Shown here piece after piece: positions 41,895-51,410 of a stretch of DNA of 64,000 nt. The translations under genes and the position numbers were made by a program. The notes beneath the pieces are model-generated. The model saw only the letters and a list, made by a program, of their open reading frames with translations. It was not told the origin of the DNA and did not search any database. Source of the stretch: JASHUC01 sp035523875 (GTDB lineage: Bacteria > Pseudomonadota > Gammaproteobacteria > Steroidobacterales > Steroidobacteraceae); contig DATKPY010000051.1 in the NCBI GenBank assembly GCA_035523875.1, positions 62,001-126,000 of the forward strand, given 5' to 3'. Within the stretch, counting starts at the first letter, position 1. Every line of letters begins with the position of its first letter.

Positions 41895-43927
41895 GCGGCG
41901 ATTCCGTGCTGCTTGAGGAGCGCCTTCACGTCGGGCTTGCGCCCGCGGAATTCAACGAACGCGTCGAGCGCATCGCAGCTGCCGCCGCGGGCGAGGATCG
42001 CATCGAGGAAGCGCTGTGCCGTCGCACGGTCGAAGACTCCACGATCCTCGAAGGCGGCGAAGGCGTCGGCCGCGAGCACCTCGGCCCACTTGTAGCTGTA
42101 GTAGCCCGCGGCGTAGCCGCCGGCGAAGACGTGCCCGAAGCTGTGAGCGAAGCGGTTCCACTCCGGCACCGGCACGACGGCCATCTCCGCGCGCACCTGA
42201 GCCAAGATCTCACCGATGCGCGCGCCGCGCGCGGGCTCGTACTCGCTGTGCAGACGAAAATCAAAGAGCGCGAGCTCGAGCTGGCGCATCATGTGCAGCC
42301 CCGCATGGAAATTGCGCGTGGCGATGAGCTGGGCGAGCTTCGCGGCGGGGAGCGGCGCCTGCGTATCCACGTGGCGTGCGATGCGCTCGAGGACCTCCGG
42401 GTGCCAGGCGTAGTTCTCCATGAACTGACTCGGCAGCTCCACCGCGTCCCAGGCGACGCCGTTGATCCCGGCCAGGCTCGGGTAGGGAACGCGCGTGAGC
42501 AGATGATGCAGTCCGTGGCCGAACTCGTGGAACAGCGTGACCACATCATCGTGCGTGAGCAGCGCCGGATGTCCGGCCGCCGGCGGCAGGAAATTGCACA
42601 CGAGGTAGGCGACCGGGCGCGCCTCAGCGCCCGCGAGGCTCTCGCGCCCGACGCATTCGTCCATCCAGGCGCCGCTGCGCTTGTTGGGACGCGCGTACGG
42701 ATCGAGATAGAAACTGCCGACCGGGGCGCGGGCGGCATCCTCGATCTCGAAGTAGCGCGCGTCCGGGTGCCAAACCGGGACCCCGCCGCGCTCGCGAATC
42801 CGCACACCGAAGAGCCGCTCGGCCGCCTCGAACAGGCCCGCGAGCACGCGCGGCAGTGGGAAGTACGGACGCAGCTCCTCCTGCGAGATCGCGAAACGCG
42901 TCCGCTGCAGGCGCTCGGAATAGAAGCTCACGTCCCACGCCGCGAGCGGGTGTCCGGCGAAGGCCTCGAGGTGGGCCAACTCGGCGCGCGCCGCAGGCCG
43001 CGCTGCATCCGCGAGCTCGCGCAGAAAGGCCACCACCTCCGCGACACTGCGGGCCATGCGCGTCGCGAGCGCGTAGTCCGCGAACGACGCGAAGTCGAGT
43101 AGCCGCGCCACCTCGTGGCGCAGCGCGAGGATCCGCTCCATGGTCGCGCCATTGTCCCAACGCCCGGCGTTCGGTCCGCGATCGGAGGCGCGTGTGGTCC
43201 AGGCCTCGTAGAACAGCTGCCGCAGGCTTGCCGATTCGGCGTCGGTGAGCACCGCGACATAGGTGGGCTGATCGAGCGCGAGGACGAAGCCTTCCACGCC
43301 CTCCTCCCGGGCGCGCCGCCGCGCCTGGTCGACGATCACCTCGTTGAGCCCTTGGAGCTCGCTCCGCTCGGTGAGCGGGAGCCGCCAGCCGTTGGTGGCG
43401 TCGAGCAGGTTCTCCTCGAACTTCGCCTGCAGCTGAGAGAGCTCGAGCATGGCGCTCTTGAAGCGCTGCTTGCGCTCGGGGTCGAGCCCGACACCGGCCA
43501 GCCGGAAGTCGCGCAGCTGGTGCTCGAGCACCCGGCGCTGTGTCGCCGTGAGTCGTGGGCCGTCGCGCTCGGCGATGCGCTGGTATGCGCGGTAGATCGG
43601 CTCGCTTTGCGCGAGATCGGTCTGGTAGGCGGAGAGCAGCGGGAGGCACGCGTTGTATGCCTGCCGCAGCGCCGGGGAGTTGAGCACGGCGTTCAGATGG
43701 CTCACCGGCGACCACGCCCGCGTGAGCCGATGCTGCATCGCCTCGAGCGGCTCGACCAGCGTCGCGAACGTGGGCTCCGCGAGTCGCGCGAGTTCGGCGA
43801 TGCGCGCGCGGTTCGCCTCGAGAAGCGAGCGCACGGCGGGCTCGACGTGCTCGGGGCGGATCTCGCCGAAGGCCGGAAGCGGACCGCTCCCGAGGAGGGG
43901 GTTCTGCGGGCGTAGCGTATCGTTCAC
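41891..43927 (-). CDS. prlC: Oligopeptidase A
   Basis: The 678-residue zinc metallopeptidase of family M3 degrades cytosolic oligopeptides and signal-peptide fragments. The zinc motif HEFGHGLHH lies near residue 467, with the further Glu ligand in the following helix. The start LLGSGPLPAFGEIRPEHVEPA is typical of PrlC. The start is a GTG at 43927. It forms a two-gene unit with xthA, and is divergent from gor across 86 bases. Confidence 0.95.
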   Translation of the reverse strand: MNDTLRPQNPLLGSGPLPAFGEIRPEHVEPAVRSLLEANRARIAELARLAEPTFATLVEPLEAMQHRLTRAWSPVSHLNAVLNSPALRQAYNACLPLLSAYQTDLAQSEPIYRAYQRIAERDGPRLTATQRRVLEHQLRDFRLAGVGLDPERKQRFKSAMLELSQLQAKFEENLLDATNGWRLPLTERSELQGLNEVIVDQARRRAREEGVEGFVLALDQPTYVAVLTDAESASLRQLFYEAWTTRASDRGPNAGRWDNGATMERILALRHEVARLLDFASFADYALATRMARSVAEVVAFLRELADAARPAARAELAHLEAFAGHPLAAWDVSFYSERLQRTRFAISQEELRPYFPLPRVLAGLFEAAERLFGVRIRERGGVPVWHPDARYFEIEDAARAPVGSFYLDPYARPNKRSGAWMDECVGRESLAGAEARPVAYLVCNFLPPAAGHPALLTHDDVVTLFHEFGHGLHHLLTRVPYPSLAGINGVAWDAVELPSQFMENYAWHPEVLERIARHVDTQAPLPAAKLAQLIATRNFHAGLHMMRQLELALFDFRLHSEYEPARGARIGEILAQVRAEMAVVPVPEWNRFAHSFGHVFAGGYAAGYYSYKWAEVLAADAFAAFEDRGVFDRATAQRFLDAILARGGSCDALDAFVEFRGRKPDVKALLKQHGIAA

Positions 43928-44013
43928 GAGCTCGATTCTAGCGCGCGCGGTCGTCCGCTCGGGGCGTCGTCCCGATAAGATGGCGGCTGCGTCTGTCCCG
44001 GGGTTCCACGGAT

Positions 44014-45360
44014 ATGTCCGACTATGATCTGATCGTGATCGGCGGCGGGAGCGGTGGGCTCGCCTGCGCGCAGCGGGCCGCCGAATACGGCGCGCGTGTC
44101 CTGCTCGCCGAGGCAGGCCGGCTCGGCGGCACTTGCGTGAACGTCGGCTGCGTGCCGAAGAAGCTCACTTGGAACGCGGCCGAGATCGCCCACGCGCTCC
44201 ACGACGCCGCGGGCTACGGCTTCGAGATCGCGTCCTTTCGCCACGACTGGGCGGCGCTCAAGCGGGCGCGCGATGGGTACATCGCGCGCTTGAACGGCAT
44301 CTACGAGCGCAATCTCGCGAACCGCAAGGTGGAGCTCGCGCGCGGATTCGCCCGCTTCGCCGGGCCGCGCGGCGTTGCGGTCGACGGGCGCACCGTGACG
44401 GCACCGCACGTGGTGATCGCAACGGGGGGCCGGCCGCAGCTGCCCGATCTGCCGGGCGCCGCGCTCGGCATCACCTCGGACGGATTCTTCGAGCTCGGCA
44501 GCCGGCCCGAGCGCGTCGCGATCGTCGGCAGCGGATACATCGCCGTCGAGCTCGCCGGGATCTTCGCCGCGCTCGGCACGCACGTGACGCTCCTGATCCG
44601 CGGCGAGTCGGTGCTCCGGCACTTCGAGCACATGTTGGGGGAAGCCTCCCTCAGGATCATGCGCGACGACGGCATCGAGATCCTGACCAACGCGGCGCCG
44701 GCGTCGCTCCATGAGCGCGGAGCGGGGCGGCTCGAGCTCGCGCTGCGCGACGGGCGCCGCGCCGGCCCCTTCGACACGGTGCTGTGGGCAATCGGGCGGG
44801 ACGCCCATCTCGAGGGTCTCGCGCTCGAGAGCGCCGGGGTGGCGCTCGATGCTTACGGCTTCATCGAGACCGACCGGTTCCAGGCGACGAGGGTCCCCGG
44901 GATCTACGCGATCGGTGATGTGTCGGGGCGGCTGCAGCTCACTCCGGTCGCGATCGCGGCCGGTCGCCGGTTGAGCGATCGGCTCTTCGGCGGGCAGCCG
45001 GATCGCCACCTCGACTACGAGAACATCCCGACGGTGATCTTCGGGCATCCGCCGATCGGTACCGTCGGGCTCGCCGAGGCCGCGGCGCGCGATCGCTACG
45101 GAGACGGCGTGAAGATCTACACCTCCGAGTTCGTGCCGATGTACCACGCGCTCACGCAGCGCAAACCGCGCGCGCACATGAAGCTCGTGACGGTCGGTCC
45201 CGAGCAGCGCATCGTCGGCGTGCACGTGATCGGCGAGGGTGCCGATGAAATGCTGCAGGGATTCGCGGTGGCCGTGCGCATGCGTGCGACCAAGCGCGAC
45301 TTCGACGACACCGTTGCGATTCACCCCACTTCCGCGGAGGAGCTCGTCACGATGCGTTGA
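44014..45360 (+). CDS. gor: Glutathione-disulfide reductase
   Basis: The 448-residue flavoenzyme reduces oxidised glutathione with NADPH. It has the FAD motif GGGSGG at 10-15 and the redox pair Cys41/Cys46 in GGTCVNVGCVPKK. The NADPH-binding GSGYIAVELA is followed by RGESVLRHFE, whose Arg residues favour NADPH. The C-terminal HPTSAEELVTMR carries the active-site His (about residue 437) and Glu. These features separate it from lipoamide and mercuric reductases. The ATG is at 44014. The gene converges on aroE with a 19-base gap. Confidence 0.95.
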   Translation: MSDYDLIVIGGGSGGLACAQRAAEYGARVLLAEAGRLGGTCVNVGCVPKKLTWNAAEIAHALHDAAGYGFEIASFRHDWAALKRARDGYIARLNGIYERNLANRKVELARGFARFAGPRGVAVDGRTVTAPHVVIATGGRPQLPDLPGAALGITSDGFFELGSRPERVAIVGSGYIAVELAGIFAALGTHVTLLIRGESVLRHFEHMLGEASLRIMRDDGIEILTNAAPASLHERGAGRLELALRDGRRAGPFDTVLWAIGRDAHLEGLALESAGVALDAYGFIETDRFQATRVPGIYAIGDVSGRLQLTPVAIAAGRRLSDRLFGGQPDRHLDYENIPTVIFGHPPIGTVGLAEAAARDRYGDGVKIYTSEFVPMYHALTQRKPRAHMKLVTVGPEQRIVGVHVIGEGADEMLQGFAVAVRMRATKRDFDDTVAIHPTSAEELVTMR

Positions 45361-45379
45361 CACCGACGGTGCGGTGAGC

Positions 45380-46201
45380 TCAGCCCGGAAGCAGCGCGCG
45401 CACCGGAGCGGTTGCCGGACGGATGCCGCGCCAGATGAGAAACGATTCGGCCGCCTGCTCGACCAGCATGCCCCAGCCCTGCACCGCGCGCTCGCAGCCG
45501 CGCCCGCGCGCCCACAGCACGAACGCGGTATCGCTCTTCGAATAGCCCATGTCGTAGCACGTCGTGTGCGGGCCGATCGCCGCGGCGGGGATTGCCGGGA
45601 CCTCGCCGGCGAGCCCCGCGGAGGTGGCATTGATGACGAGGTCGAAGGGGTCGGGTCCCAACTCCTCGAGTCCGCAGCCGCGCACCGCTCCGAGATCCGC
45701 AAAGCCCTGAGCCAGGCCTCGCGCGCGCTCCGCCGTGCGCGCCGCGACCACGATCTCGGCGGGTGCGTGCTCGAGCAGCGGGCCGAGCACGCCGCGCGCC
45801 GCGCCGCCGGCGCCGCCGATGAGGATGCGGCGCCCCGCGATCGCGACCCCGAGATTCAAGGTGAGATCGCGCACGAGCCCGGCGCCGTCGGTGTTGTCCG
45901 CGAGGATTCGGGTCTCGACGAAGGTGAGCGTATTCGCCGCTCGGGCGCGCTCGGCCCGCGGCGAGAGCTCCGTCGCGAGCCCTGCGGCGGCGACCTTGTG
46001 AGGCACGGTCACGTTCAGCCCGCGGCCGCCGCGGGCGGCGAAGTCGAGCACGTACTCGACGAACCGCTCCGCTGGCACATCGTGCAGACGATAGCTCAAC
46101 GCCTGCCCGGTCTCGCGCGCGAACAGGCTATGGATGAACGGCGACCAGCTGTGCGCGACGGGGTGGCCGATGACTCCATACTGATCGAGCGGCGTGTTCA
46201 C
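45380..46201 (-). CDS. aroE: Shikimate dehydrogenase
   Basis: The 273-residue enzyme reduces 3-dehydroshikimate with NADPH in aromatic amino-acid synthesis. It has the shikimate-binding SWSPFIHS, the catalytic Lys69 (NVTVPHK) and Asp105 (NTDG), the cofactor motif GGAGGAARG and the NADPH-type AARTAERA. QGWGMLVEQAA closes the active site. The start is a GTG at 46201, 11 bases after the rlmJ stop on the same strand. This places aroE at the end of the topA-rlmJ-aroE run. Confidence 0.95.
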   Translation of the reverse strand: MNTPLDQYGVIGHPVAHSWSPFIHSLFARETGQALSYRLHDVPAERFVEYVLDFAARGGRGLNVTVPHKVAAAGLATELSPRAERARAANTLTFVETRILADNTDGAGLVRDLTLNLGVAIAGRRILIGGAGGAARGVLGPLLEHAPAEIVVAARTAERARGLAQGFADLGAVRGCGLEELGPDPFDLVINATSAGLAGEVPAIPAAAIGPHTTCYDMGYSKSDTAFVLWARGRGCERAVQGWGMLVEQAAESFLIWRGIRPATAPVRALLPG

Positions 46202-46212
46202 GCGCGGTGAGT

Positions 46213-47040
46213 TTACAGCAGCCGCACGCGCGTGCCCCCGCCGAGCTGCGGGTCGAGGAGCCGATGCAGATCCGCGAGCCAGGAGCGCATGCGCTCCCGC
46301 AGCCGGAACGGGGGATTGACGATCAGGACCCCCGAGCCGTTGAGCGCCACGCGCGAGTCACACGGATGGACCCACAGCTCCGCGAGCAGGGCCTCGCGCT
46401 CGATATGGGGGCGCAGTGCATCAAGCCATGCGGCGGTGTCGCGCGAGTCCTTGATCGGGTACCACAGCGCCACGATACCGGTCGCGAAGCGCCGCAGCGC
46501 CTCGGTCACCGCCGTTGCGGCGCGCGCGAAGTCGCCCGCCGCCTCGTACGGGGGATCGATCAACGTGAGTCCGCGCCGCTCCCGCGGCGGCAGATGCGCG
46601 CGCAGCGCCTGAAATCCGTCGCCCTGCATCACGTGTGCGCGCGCCGCGCGGGGCAGCACGCGCTCGAGCGCGGCCGCCTCCTCGGCCTGAATCTCGATCA
46701 GCACCGCCCGATCCTGGGGTCGCAGCAGCAGGGCGGCGATGAGCGGAGAGCCCGGATACGCCTGGGCCGCATCGTTGCGCGCACGCCAGGCCTCGATCAC
46801 CCCGGCGTACGCGACGAGCTCCGGGTGTGCCGAGCCCTGCGCGATCAGCCGCGCGATCGCGGGAGCCGAGGCACGGCCTTCGGCCGAGCTGTCGAGCTCG
46901 TAAGCGCCGCGTCCGGCGTGTGTCTCGAGGTAGAGGAACCCCTTGTCCTTGTGCTCGAGCGCCTGCAGCAGCGCGACGAGCGTGACGTGCTTGTGCACGT
47001 CGGCAAAGTTGCCCGCGTGGAAGGCGTGGGCGTACTTCAC
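46213..47040 (-). CDS. rlmJ: 23S rRNA (adenine-2030 N6)-methyltransferase
   Basis: The 275-residue protein begins VKYAHAFHAGNFADVHKH, the distinctive start of RlmJ. It has LYLETHAGRGAY as the SAM-binding region and the catalytic motif DPPY at 162-165, and ends in LRLRERM-type sequence. It methylates A2030 of 23S rRNA. The GTG at 47040 overlaps the topA stop by four bases (GTGA). A much longer open frame upstream in the same register lies over topA and is a shadow. Confidence 0.94.
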   Translation of the reverse strand: MKYAHAFHAGNFADVHKHVTLVALLQALEHKDKGFLYLETHAGRGAYELDSSAEGRASAPAIARLIAQGSAHPELVAYAGVIEAWRARNDAAQAYPGSPLIAALLLRPQDRAVLIEIQAEEAAALERVLPRAARAHVMQGDGFQALRAHLPPRERRGLTLIDPPYEAAGDFARAATAVTEALRRFATGIVALWYPIKDSRDTAAWLDALRPHIEREALLAELWVHPCDSRVALNGSGVLIVNPPFRLRERMRSWLADLHRLLDPQLGGGTRVRLL

Positions 47041-49703
47041 CCGGGCTTGAGCCGCCGTGCCGCTCCCCGGTCCGACTTCACCGCGTGTGCGGGCTTGCGC
47101 GCGGCGGCCACCCGGCGCGGCTTCTCGGCGGTCGTGCGGGTGCGGCTCGCGCTCGAGCCGTGCTTGGCCGCCTGTCGTGGCTTCTCGGCGCGCTCGGTGC
47201 GCGCGGGTTCGGTGTGCGCGGCGCCGCGCTTGCGCGAGCGGGCCGGGGCGCGGCGTGACGCGTGCGCGGCTCGCGCGCGCTCGGCGGCCGCGGCCGCGGC
47301 CGCGGCGGCGGCAGTCGCGGCAGTCGCGGCAGTGGGCGCGGGGGCGCCGGCCGCCGTTCCCGGCCGGTTGCGCCGGCCGCGGCCGAATCGCGCGCCGCGC
47401 TCCGGGGCCTGCGCGATGAGCTCGCGGCATTCCTCGAGCGTGAGCGCACGCGGATTGCGGTCCTTCGGGATCTTGGCGTTCTTCTTGCCGTCCGTGGCGT
47501 AGGGGCCATAGCGGCCGTTCAGCACCTGGATGCCAGCGTCGGGGAACTCGGCGATGATCCGGTTGGCATCCGCCTCCTGCTTGAGGCGGATCACCTCGAG
47601 CCCACGCTCGAGCGTCACGGTGTAGGGATCGTCCTCTTTGAGCGAGACGTACTTCTCGCCGTACTTGATATAGGGGCCGAAGCGTCCGATGTTCGCGACG
47701 ATCGGCTCTCCGGTCGCGGTGCTGCCGAGCGCGCGCGGCAGCTTGAACAGCTCGAGCGCATCGGCGAGCGTGAGGGCGTCCATCTTCTGGCCCGGACGCA
47801 ATCCGGCAAAGCGCGGCTTCTCGGCATCGTCCTTGGTGCCGATCTGCACGAATGGCCCATAGCGGCCCATGCGCACCGCCACCGGCTTGCCGCTCGCGGG
47901 ATCCTTGCCGATCTCGCGCGCCTGCGCGACTTCCTCGCGCGAGACGTTCTTGTCGATGTGCTCGACCTGCTCGATGAACGGCTCCCAGAACTTCTCGAGC
48001 GGCGCGGTCCATTCCTCCTCGCCGCGCGAGACCGCGTCGAGCTCGTCCTCCATCGCAGCCGTGAAACCGTAATCGACGTACCGGTCGAAGTGATCCGTGA
48101 GGAATCGATTGACGATCTTGCCAATGTCGGTCGGCACGAACCGGCGGCTGTCCATCTCGACGTACTCGCGATCCTGGAGCGTCGAGATGATCGCTGCGTA
48201 CGTGGAGGGCCTGCCGATGCCGTACTCCTCGAGCGCCTTGACGAGCGACGCCTCCGAAAAGCGCGGCGGCGGCTCGGTGAAATGCTGCGATGCGCGGATC
48301 GAATTGAGCTTCACGCCGTCGCCCACGTTCATGGGCGGCAGGACGTGATCGTCGTCGTCGGGACCGGCGTCATCGGCGCCTTCCTGGTAGACGGCGATGT
48401 AGCCCGGCTTCACGAGCGTCGAGCCGTTGGCGCGCAACAGGTGCCGCATGGGACCGTCCGGTCCGGCGAGCATGTCGACAGCGACCGTATCGAACACCGC
48501 GTGGCTCATCTGGCAGGCGACGGCGCGGCGCCAGATGAGGGCGTATAGCCGGTGAAGGTCCCCGTCGATCTTGCCCTCGACGTCGCTCGGCGTGATCGCG
48601 GCGGAGGTCGGGCGGATCGCCTCGTGCGCTTCCTGCGCGTTCTTCGATTTGGTCTTGTAGACGCGCGGCTCCTCGGCCACCGAGTCCGCGCCGTAGAGCC
48701 GTGCGGCGACCTCACGAATCTCGCGCACCGCCTCCTCGGCGAGCGACACCGAGTCCGTGCGCATGTAGGTGATGAGTCCGACCGCGCCCTCGCCGATATC
48801 CACCCCTTCGTAGAGCTGCTGTGCAAGCCGCATGGTGCGGCGGGCGTTGAAGCCCAACTTGCGCGCGGCCTCCTGCTGCAGAGTCGAGGTCGTGAACGGC
48901 GGCGCCGGATTGCGCCTGCGCTGCTTGCGGTCGACCGCGATCACCGCAAGCTCGCCCGCGCGCCCGGCTTGCGCGCCCGAGGCGGTCTCGAGCGCGCGCT
49001 CGACGGCGCGCGCTTGGGCCTCGGTTGTGAAGCTGAACTGCTCGACCTTGGCGCCCTGATACTCGATCAGCTTGAGCGGAAAGCGCTGCGCGGTGTGCTC
49101 ACCCTCTCCGTCGAGCGTCCAGTACTCCTGCGCACGGAACGCCGCGATCTCCGCCTCGCGCTCGCAGATCATGCGCAGCGCGGGGCTCTGCACGCGCCCG
49201 GCGGAGAGTCCGCGGCGCACCTTCTTCCAGAGGAGCGGAGAAAGATTGAAGCCGACGAGGTAGTCGAGGGCGCGGCGCGCCTGCTGCGCATTCACGAGCT
49301 CAGCGGAGATTTCGCGCGGATGCGCGACGGCGTCGCGGATCGCGTTGCGCGTGATCTCGTAGAAGGCGACCCGATGCACCGGCTTGCCCCCGAGATCGCC
49401 GCGCGCGCGCAGGATCTCGAGCAGGTGCCAGGCGATCGCCTCGCCCTCGCGGTCGGGGTCGGTCGCGAGGTAGAGCGCTTTCGCCTTGCGCAGATTCCGG
49501 GCGATCGCCTCGACGTGCCGCTCGTTCTTCTCGAGCACCTGGTAGCGCATGGCGAAGCGATGATCGGGATCGACGGCGCCTTCCTTCGGCACCAGGTCGC
49601 GCACGTGACCGTAGGAGGCGAGCACCTCGAAGTCCTTGCCGAGGTACTTCTTGATCGTGCGGGCCTTGGCGGGCGATTCGACGACGACGAGATTGTCGGC
49701 CAT
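47037..49703 (-). CDS. topA: DNA topoisomerase I with zinc-free C terminus
   Basis: The 888-residue enzyme relaxes negative supercoils. The Toprim domain has Glu9 and DPDRE at 82-86, and the cleaving Tyr313 lies in GLITYMRTDS. After the catalytic core come repeats of the GRYGPFVQIG / GRFGPYIKYG / GRYGPYATDG type, the topoisomerase C-terminal repeats. The Cys4 zinc ribbons of E. coli TopA are absent; no Cys clusters occur. The final 120 residues are low-complexity Ala/Arg/Lys/Pro, including a run of ten alanines, and probably bind DNA non-specifically. The ATG is at 49703. The gene lies behind an intrinsic terminator for smg. Confidence 0.96.
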   Translation of the reverse strand: MADNLVVVESPAKARTIKKYLGKDFEVLASYGHVRDLVPKEGAVDPDHRFAMRYQVLEKNERHVEAIARNLRKAKALYLATDPDREGEAIAWHLLEILRARGDLGGKPVHRVAFYEITRNAIRDAVAHPREISAELVNAQQARRALDYLVGFNLSPLLWKKVRRGLSAGRVQSPALRMICEREAEIAAFRAQEYWTLDGEGEHTAQRFPLKLIEYQGAKVEQFSFTTEAQARAVERALETASGAQAGRAGELAVIAVDRKQRRRNPAPPFTTSTLQQEAARKLGFNARRTMRLAQQLYEGVDIGEGAVGLITYMRTDSVSLAEEAVREIREVAARLYGADSVAEEPRVYKTKSKNAQEAHEAIRPTSAAITPSDVEGKIDGDLHRLYALIWRRAVACQMSHAVFDTVAVDMLAGPDGPMRHLLRANGSTLVKPGYIAVYQEGADDAGPDDDDHVLPPMNVGDGVKLNSIRASQHFTEPPPRFSEASLVKALEEYGIGRPSTYAAIISTLQDREYVEMDSRRFVPTDIGKIVNRFLTDHFDRYVDYGFTAAMEDELDAVSRGEEEWTAPLEKFWEPFIEQVEHIDKNVSREEVAQAREIGKDPASGKPVAVRMGRYGPFVQIGTKDDAEKPRFAGLRPGQKMDALTLADALELFKLPRALGSTATGEPIVANIGRFGPYIKYGEKYVSLKEDDPYTVTLERGLEVIRLKQEADANRIIAEFPDAGIQVLNGRYGPYATDGKKNAKIPKDRNPRALTLEECRELIAQAPERGARFGRGRRNRPGTAAGAPAPTAATAATAAAAAAAAAAERARAAHASRRAPARSRKRGAAHTEPARTERAEKPRQAAKHGSSASRTRTTAEKPRRVAAARKPAHAVKSDRGAARRLKPG

Positions 49704-49726
49704 GAGCTTTACGGTCCCTCAAAACG

Positions 49727-49748
49727 AAAAACCGCGGGCGAGCCGCGG
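49727..49748 (-). terminator. Intrinsic terminator after smg, upstream of topA
   Basis: On the minus strand CCGCGG, a five-base loop and CCGCGG are followed at once by TTTTT (plus-strand stem arms at 49732-49737 and 49743-49748; the A-run is 49727-49731). It lies in the 73 bases between smg and topA, so it would end the dprA-smg transcript. topA then needs its own promoter in the same short space, or read-through. Confidence 0.7.
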
Positions 49749-49776
49749 GAGGTGCGCTGCGGCGGGGCGAACGGGC

Positions 49777-50250
49777 TCAATGCGGCGGGTGTGCGGCGGA
49801 GTCAAGCGCGAGATCCTCCATCCTGGCGAACGCCTGCTCCTGCCCCGGCTGACTCGAGAGCACCATGAGCACGACCCATTTCAGCTGCTCCGTATCGAGC
49901 TCGTCCGCATCGAGCGCGAGCATTCGCTCGACGACGATCTCGCGCTGCGGTGCGGAGAGCACCCCCATGCGCTCGAGCGTCATGAGGAAGCCGCGGCACT
50001 CGGTCGACAGCCGCGCCAACTCGCAGTCGGAGAAGATGCGCACCGACCGGCCGCTGCCCGCGACGCTCGGCTGCGCCCGCTCGCCGGCCAAGTCCGCGAG
50101 CCAGTCGAGCGCGCGCTCGACGTTCGCCTGCGCAAATCCGGCGCGCTCGAGGTCGCGCGCGAGGTCGTCGCGCTCGAGCGTCTCCGGGATCTCCTCCAGC
50201 ATGTAGCGGTCGAAGACGTAGATCAGAATGTCGAGAACACTGGTCGTCAT
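49777..50250 (-). CDS. smg: Smg family protein (DUF494)
   Basis: The 157-residue protein begins with MLEEIPETLERDDLARDLERAGF after a short lead and matches the Smg/DUF494 family, found beside dprA and topA in many gammaproteobacteria. Its function is not established. It follows dprA after eight bases on the same strand and is followed by an intrinsic terminator, so dprA and smg form a two-gene unit. The C-terminal half is helical with LDTEQLKWVVLMVL, conserved in the family. Confidence 0.9.
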   Translation of the reverse strand: MTTSVLDILIYVFDRYMLEEIPETLERDDLARDLERAGFAQANVERALDWLADLAGERAQPSVAGSGRSVRIFSDCELARLSTECRGFLMTLERMGVLSAPQREIVVERMLALDADELDTEQLKWVVLMVLSSQPGQEQAFARMEDLALDSAAHPPH

Positions 50251-50258
50251 CGCGAGAA

Positions 50259-51356
50259 TCAGGATAAGCGGACGTAACGGCCGCCAGGATGAGGTGCGAC
50301 ACGCCCCCGGAGCTCGAGAATCAACAGCATCGATGCAATGGAGCCGCTCGGCAGCCCGGTGCGCTCGACGAGCGTATTGATGCTCACCGGCTCGAAGCCG
50401 ACGGCATCTAACAGCATTTCCGATGCCTTGTCCAATAGCGCGGGACGCTCGGCGGGGCTCAACGGCCGCGGCCGGTCAGTCGTAAGTTCTTGATCTAAAA
50501 AGCTTATATTGAGGAGCTCGAGCACATCATTCGGGCCGCGCGCAAGCCGTGCCCCCGAGCGGATGAGCGCGTGACAGCCCGCGGCGAGGGGATTGCGGAT
50601 CGATCCGGGAACCGCGAACACGGGCCGACCCTGATCGCGCGCATGACGCGCGGTCGCGAGCGAGCCGCTGCGCGCATCGGCCTCGACCACGAGCGTCGCG
50701 AGGGCGAGACCGCTCAGGAGGCGGTTGCGGCGCACCAGGAGCTCGGGTCGGGGCGGGGTTCCGGGCGGATACTGCGAGACGAGCGCGCCGTGCTCGCGCA
50801 CCCGCGCGGCAAGCGCCCGGTTCTGCTCGGGGTAGACCCGATCGAGGCCGTGACCGCACACCGCGATGGTGCGTCCACCCGCCGCGAGCGCGCCGGTGTG
50901 GCTCGCGGCGTCGATGCCGACCGCGAGCCCGCTCGTCACAGTGATGCGCAGGCGGGCGAACGCGCGAGCAAACTCCTGCGCGATGTCGATCCCCGCCGCT
51001 GTCGCCGCGCGCGCGCCGACCATCGCGATCTGCGGCGTCCCGAGCGCCTCCGTGTTCCCGAGCACATAGAGCGCCGGCGGAGCGGCCGGGTCCGTGGTGA
51101 GGCCGGGCGGATAGCGAGCCGAGGTGCACGGAATGAGCGCGGCACCGGTCGCATCCAGCCACTTGAGATCGCGATCGATGCAGGAAGACGGTGCCGCGCG
51201 CAGGAACGCCTCCGTGCGCCGCGGCAGGAGCTGCGGATCGCGATCTTCCGCGAGGAGCTCACCGAGCCCGCCGGCGCGCGCAACCGCGGCGCGCACGTGA
51301 GAGGCCGCGAGTCCCGGCGCGCGCGCGAGCACGGCACAGGCTCGCATCTCGTCCAT
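50259..51356 (-). CDS. dprA: DNA-processing protein DprA
   Basis: The 365-residue protein loads RecA onto incoming single-stranded DNA during natural transformation. The Rossmann core shows AMVGARAAT, SGLAVGIDAASH, VCGHGLDRVYPEQN and FAVPGSI, and a small winged C-terminal domain (LLDAVGFEPVSINTLVERTG) follows. An N-terminal helical part of about 70 residues is present too. The gene lies 54 bases after the LysM gene and eight before smg. It shows capacity for DNA uptake only if the other competence genes exist elsewhere. Confidence 0.95.
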   Translation of the reverse strand: MDEMRACAVLARAPGLAASHVRAAVARAGGLGELLAEDRDPQLLPRRTEAFLRAAPSSCIDRDLKWLDATGAALIPCTSARYPPGLTTDPAAPPALYVLGNTEALGTPQIAMVGARAATAAGIDIAQEFARAFARLRITVTSGLAVGIDAASHTGALAAGGRTIAVCGHGLDRVYPEQNRALAARVREHGALVSQYPPGTPPRPELLVRRNRLLSGLALATLVVEADARSGSLATARHARDQGRPVFAVPGSIRNPLAAGCHALIRSGARLARGPNDVLELLNISFLDQELTTDRPRPLSPAERPALLDKASEMLLDAVGFEPVSINTLVERTGLPSGSIASMLLILELRGRVAPHPGGRYVRLS

Positions 51357-51410
51357 GGCGGGAAGACTAACCGCTCGCGGGCGGTGAATTTGCGGCCAAT
51401 GAGACCCGAT

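Noticed and set aside
46213..48012. 599-codon frame ending in RlmJ
   Set aside because: Only codons after the GTG at 47040 match RlmJ; the upstream part is a frame-shifted shadow of topA.
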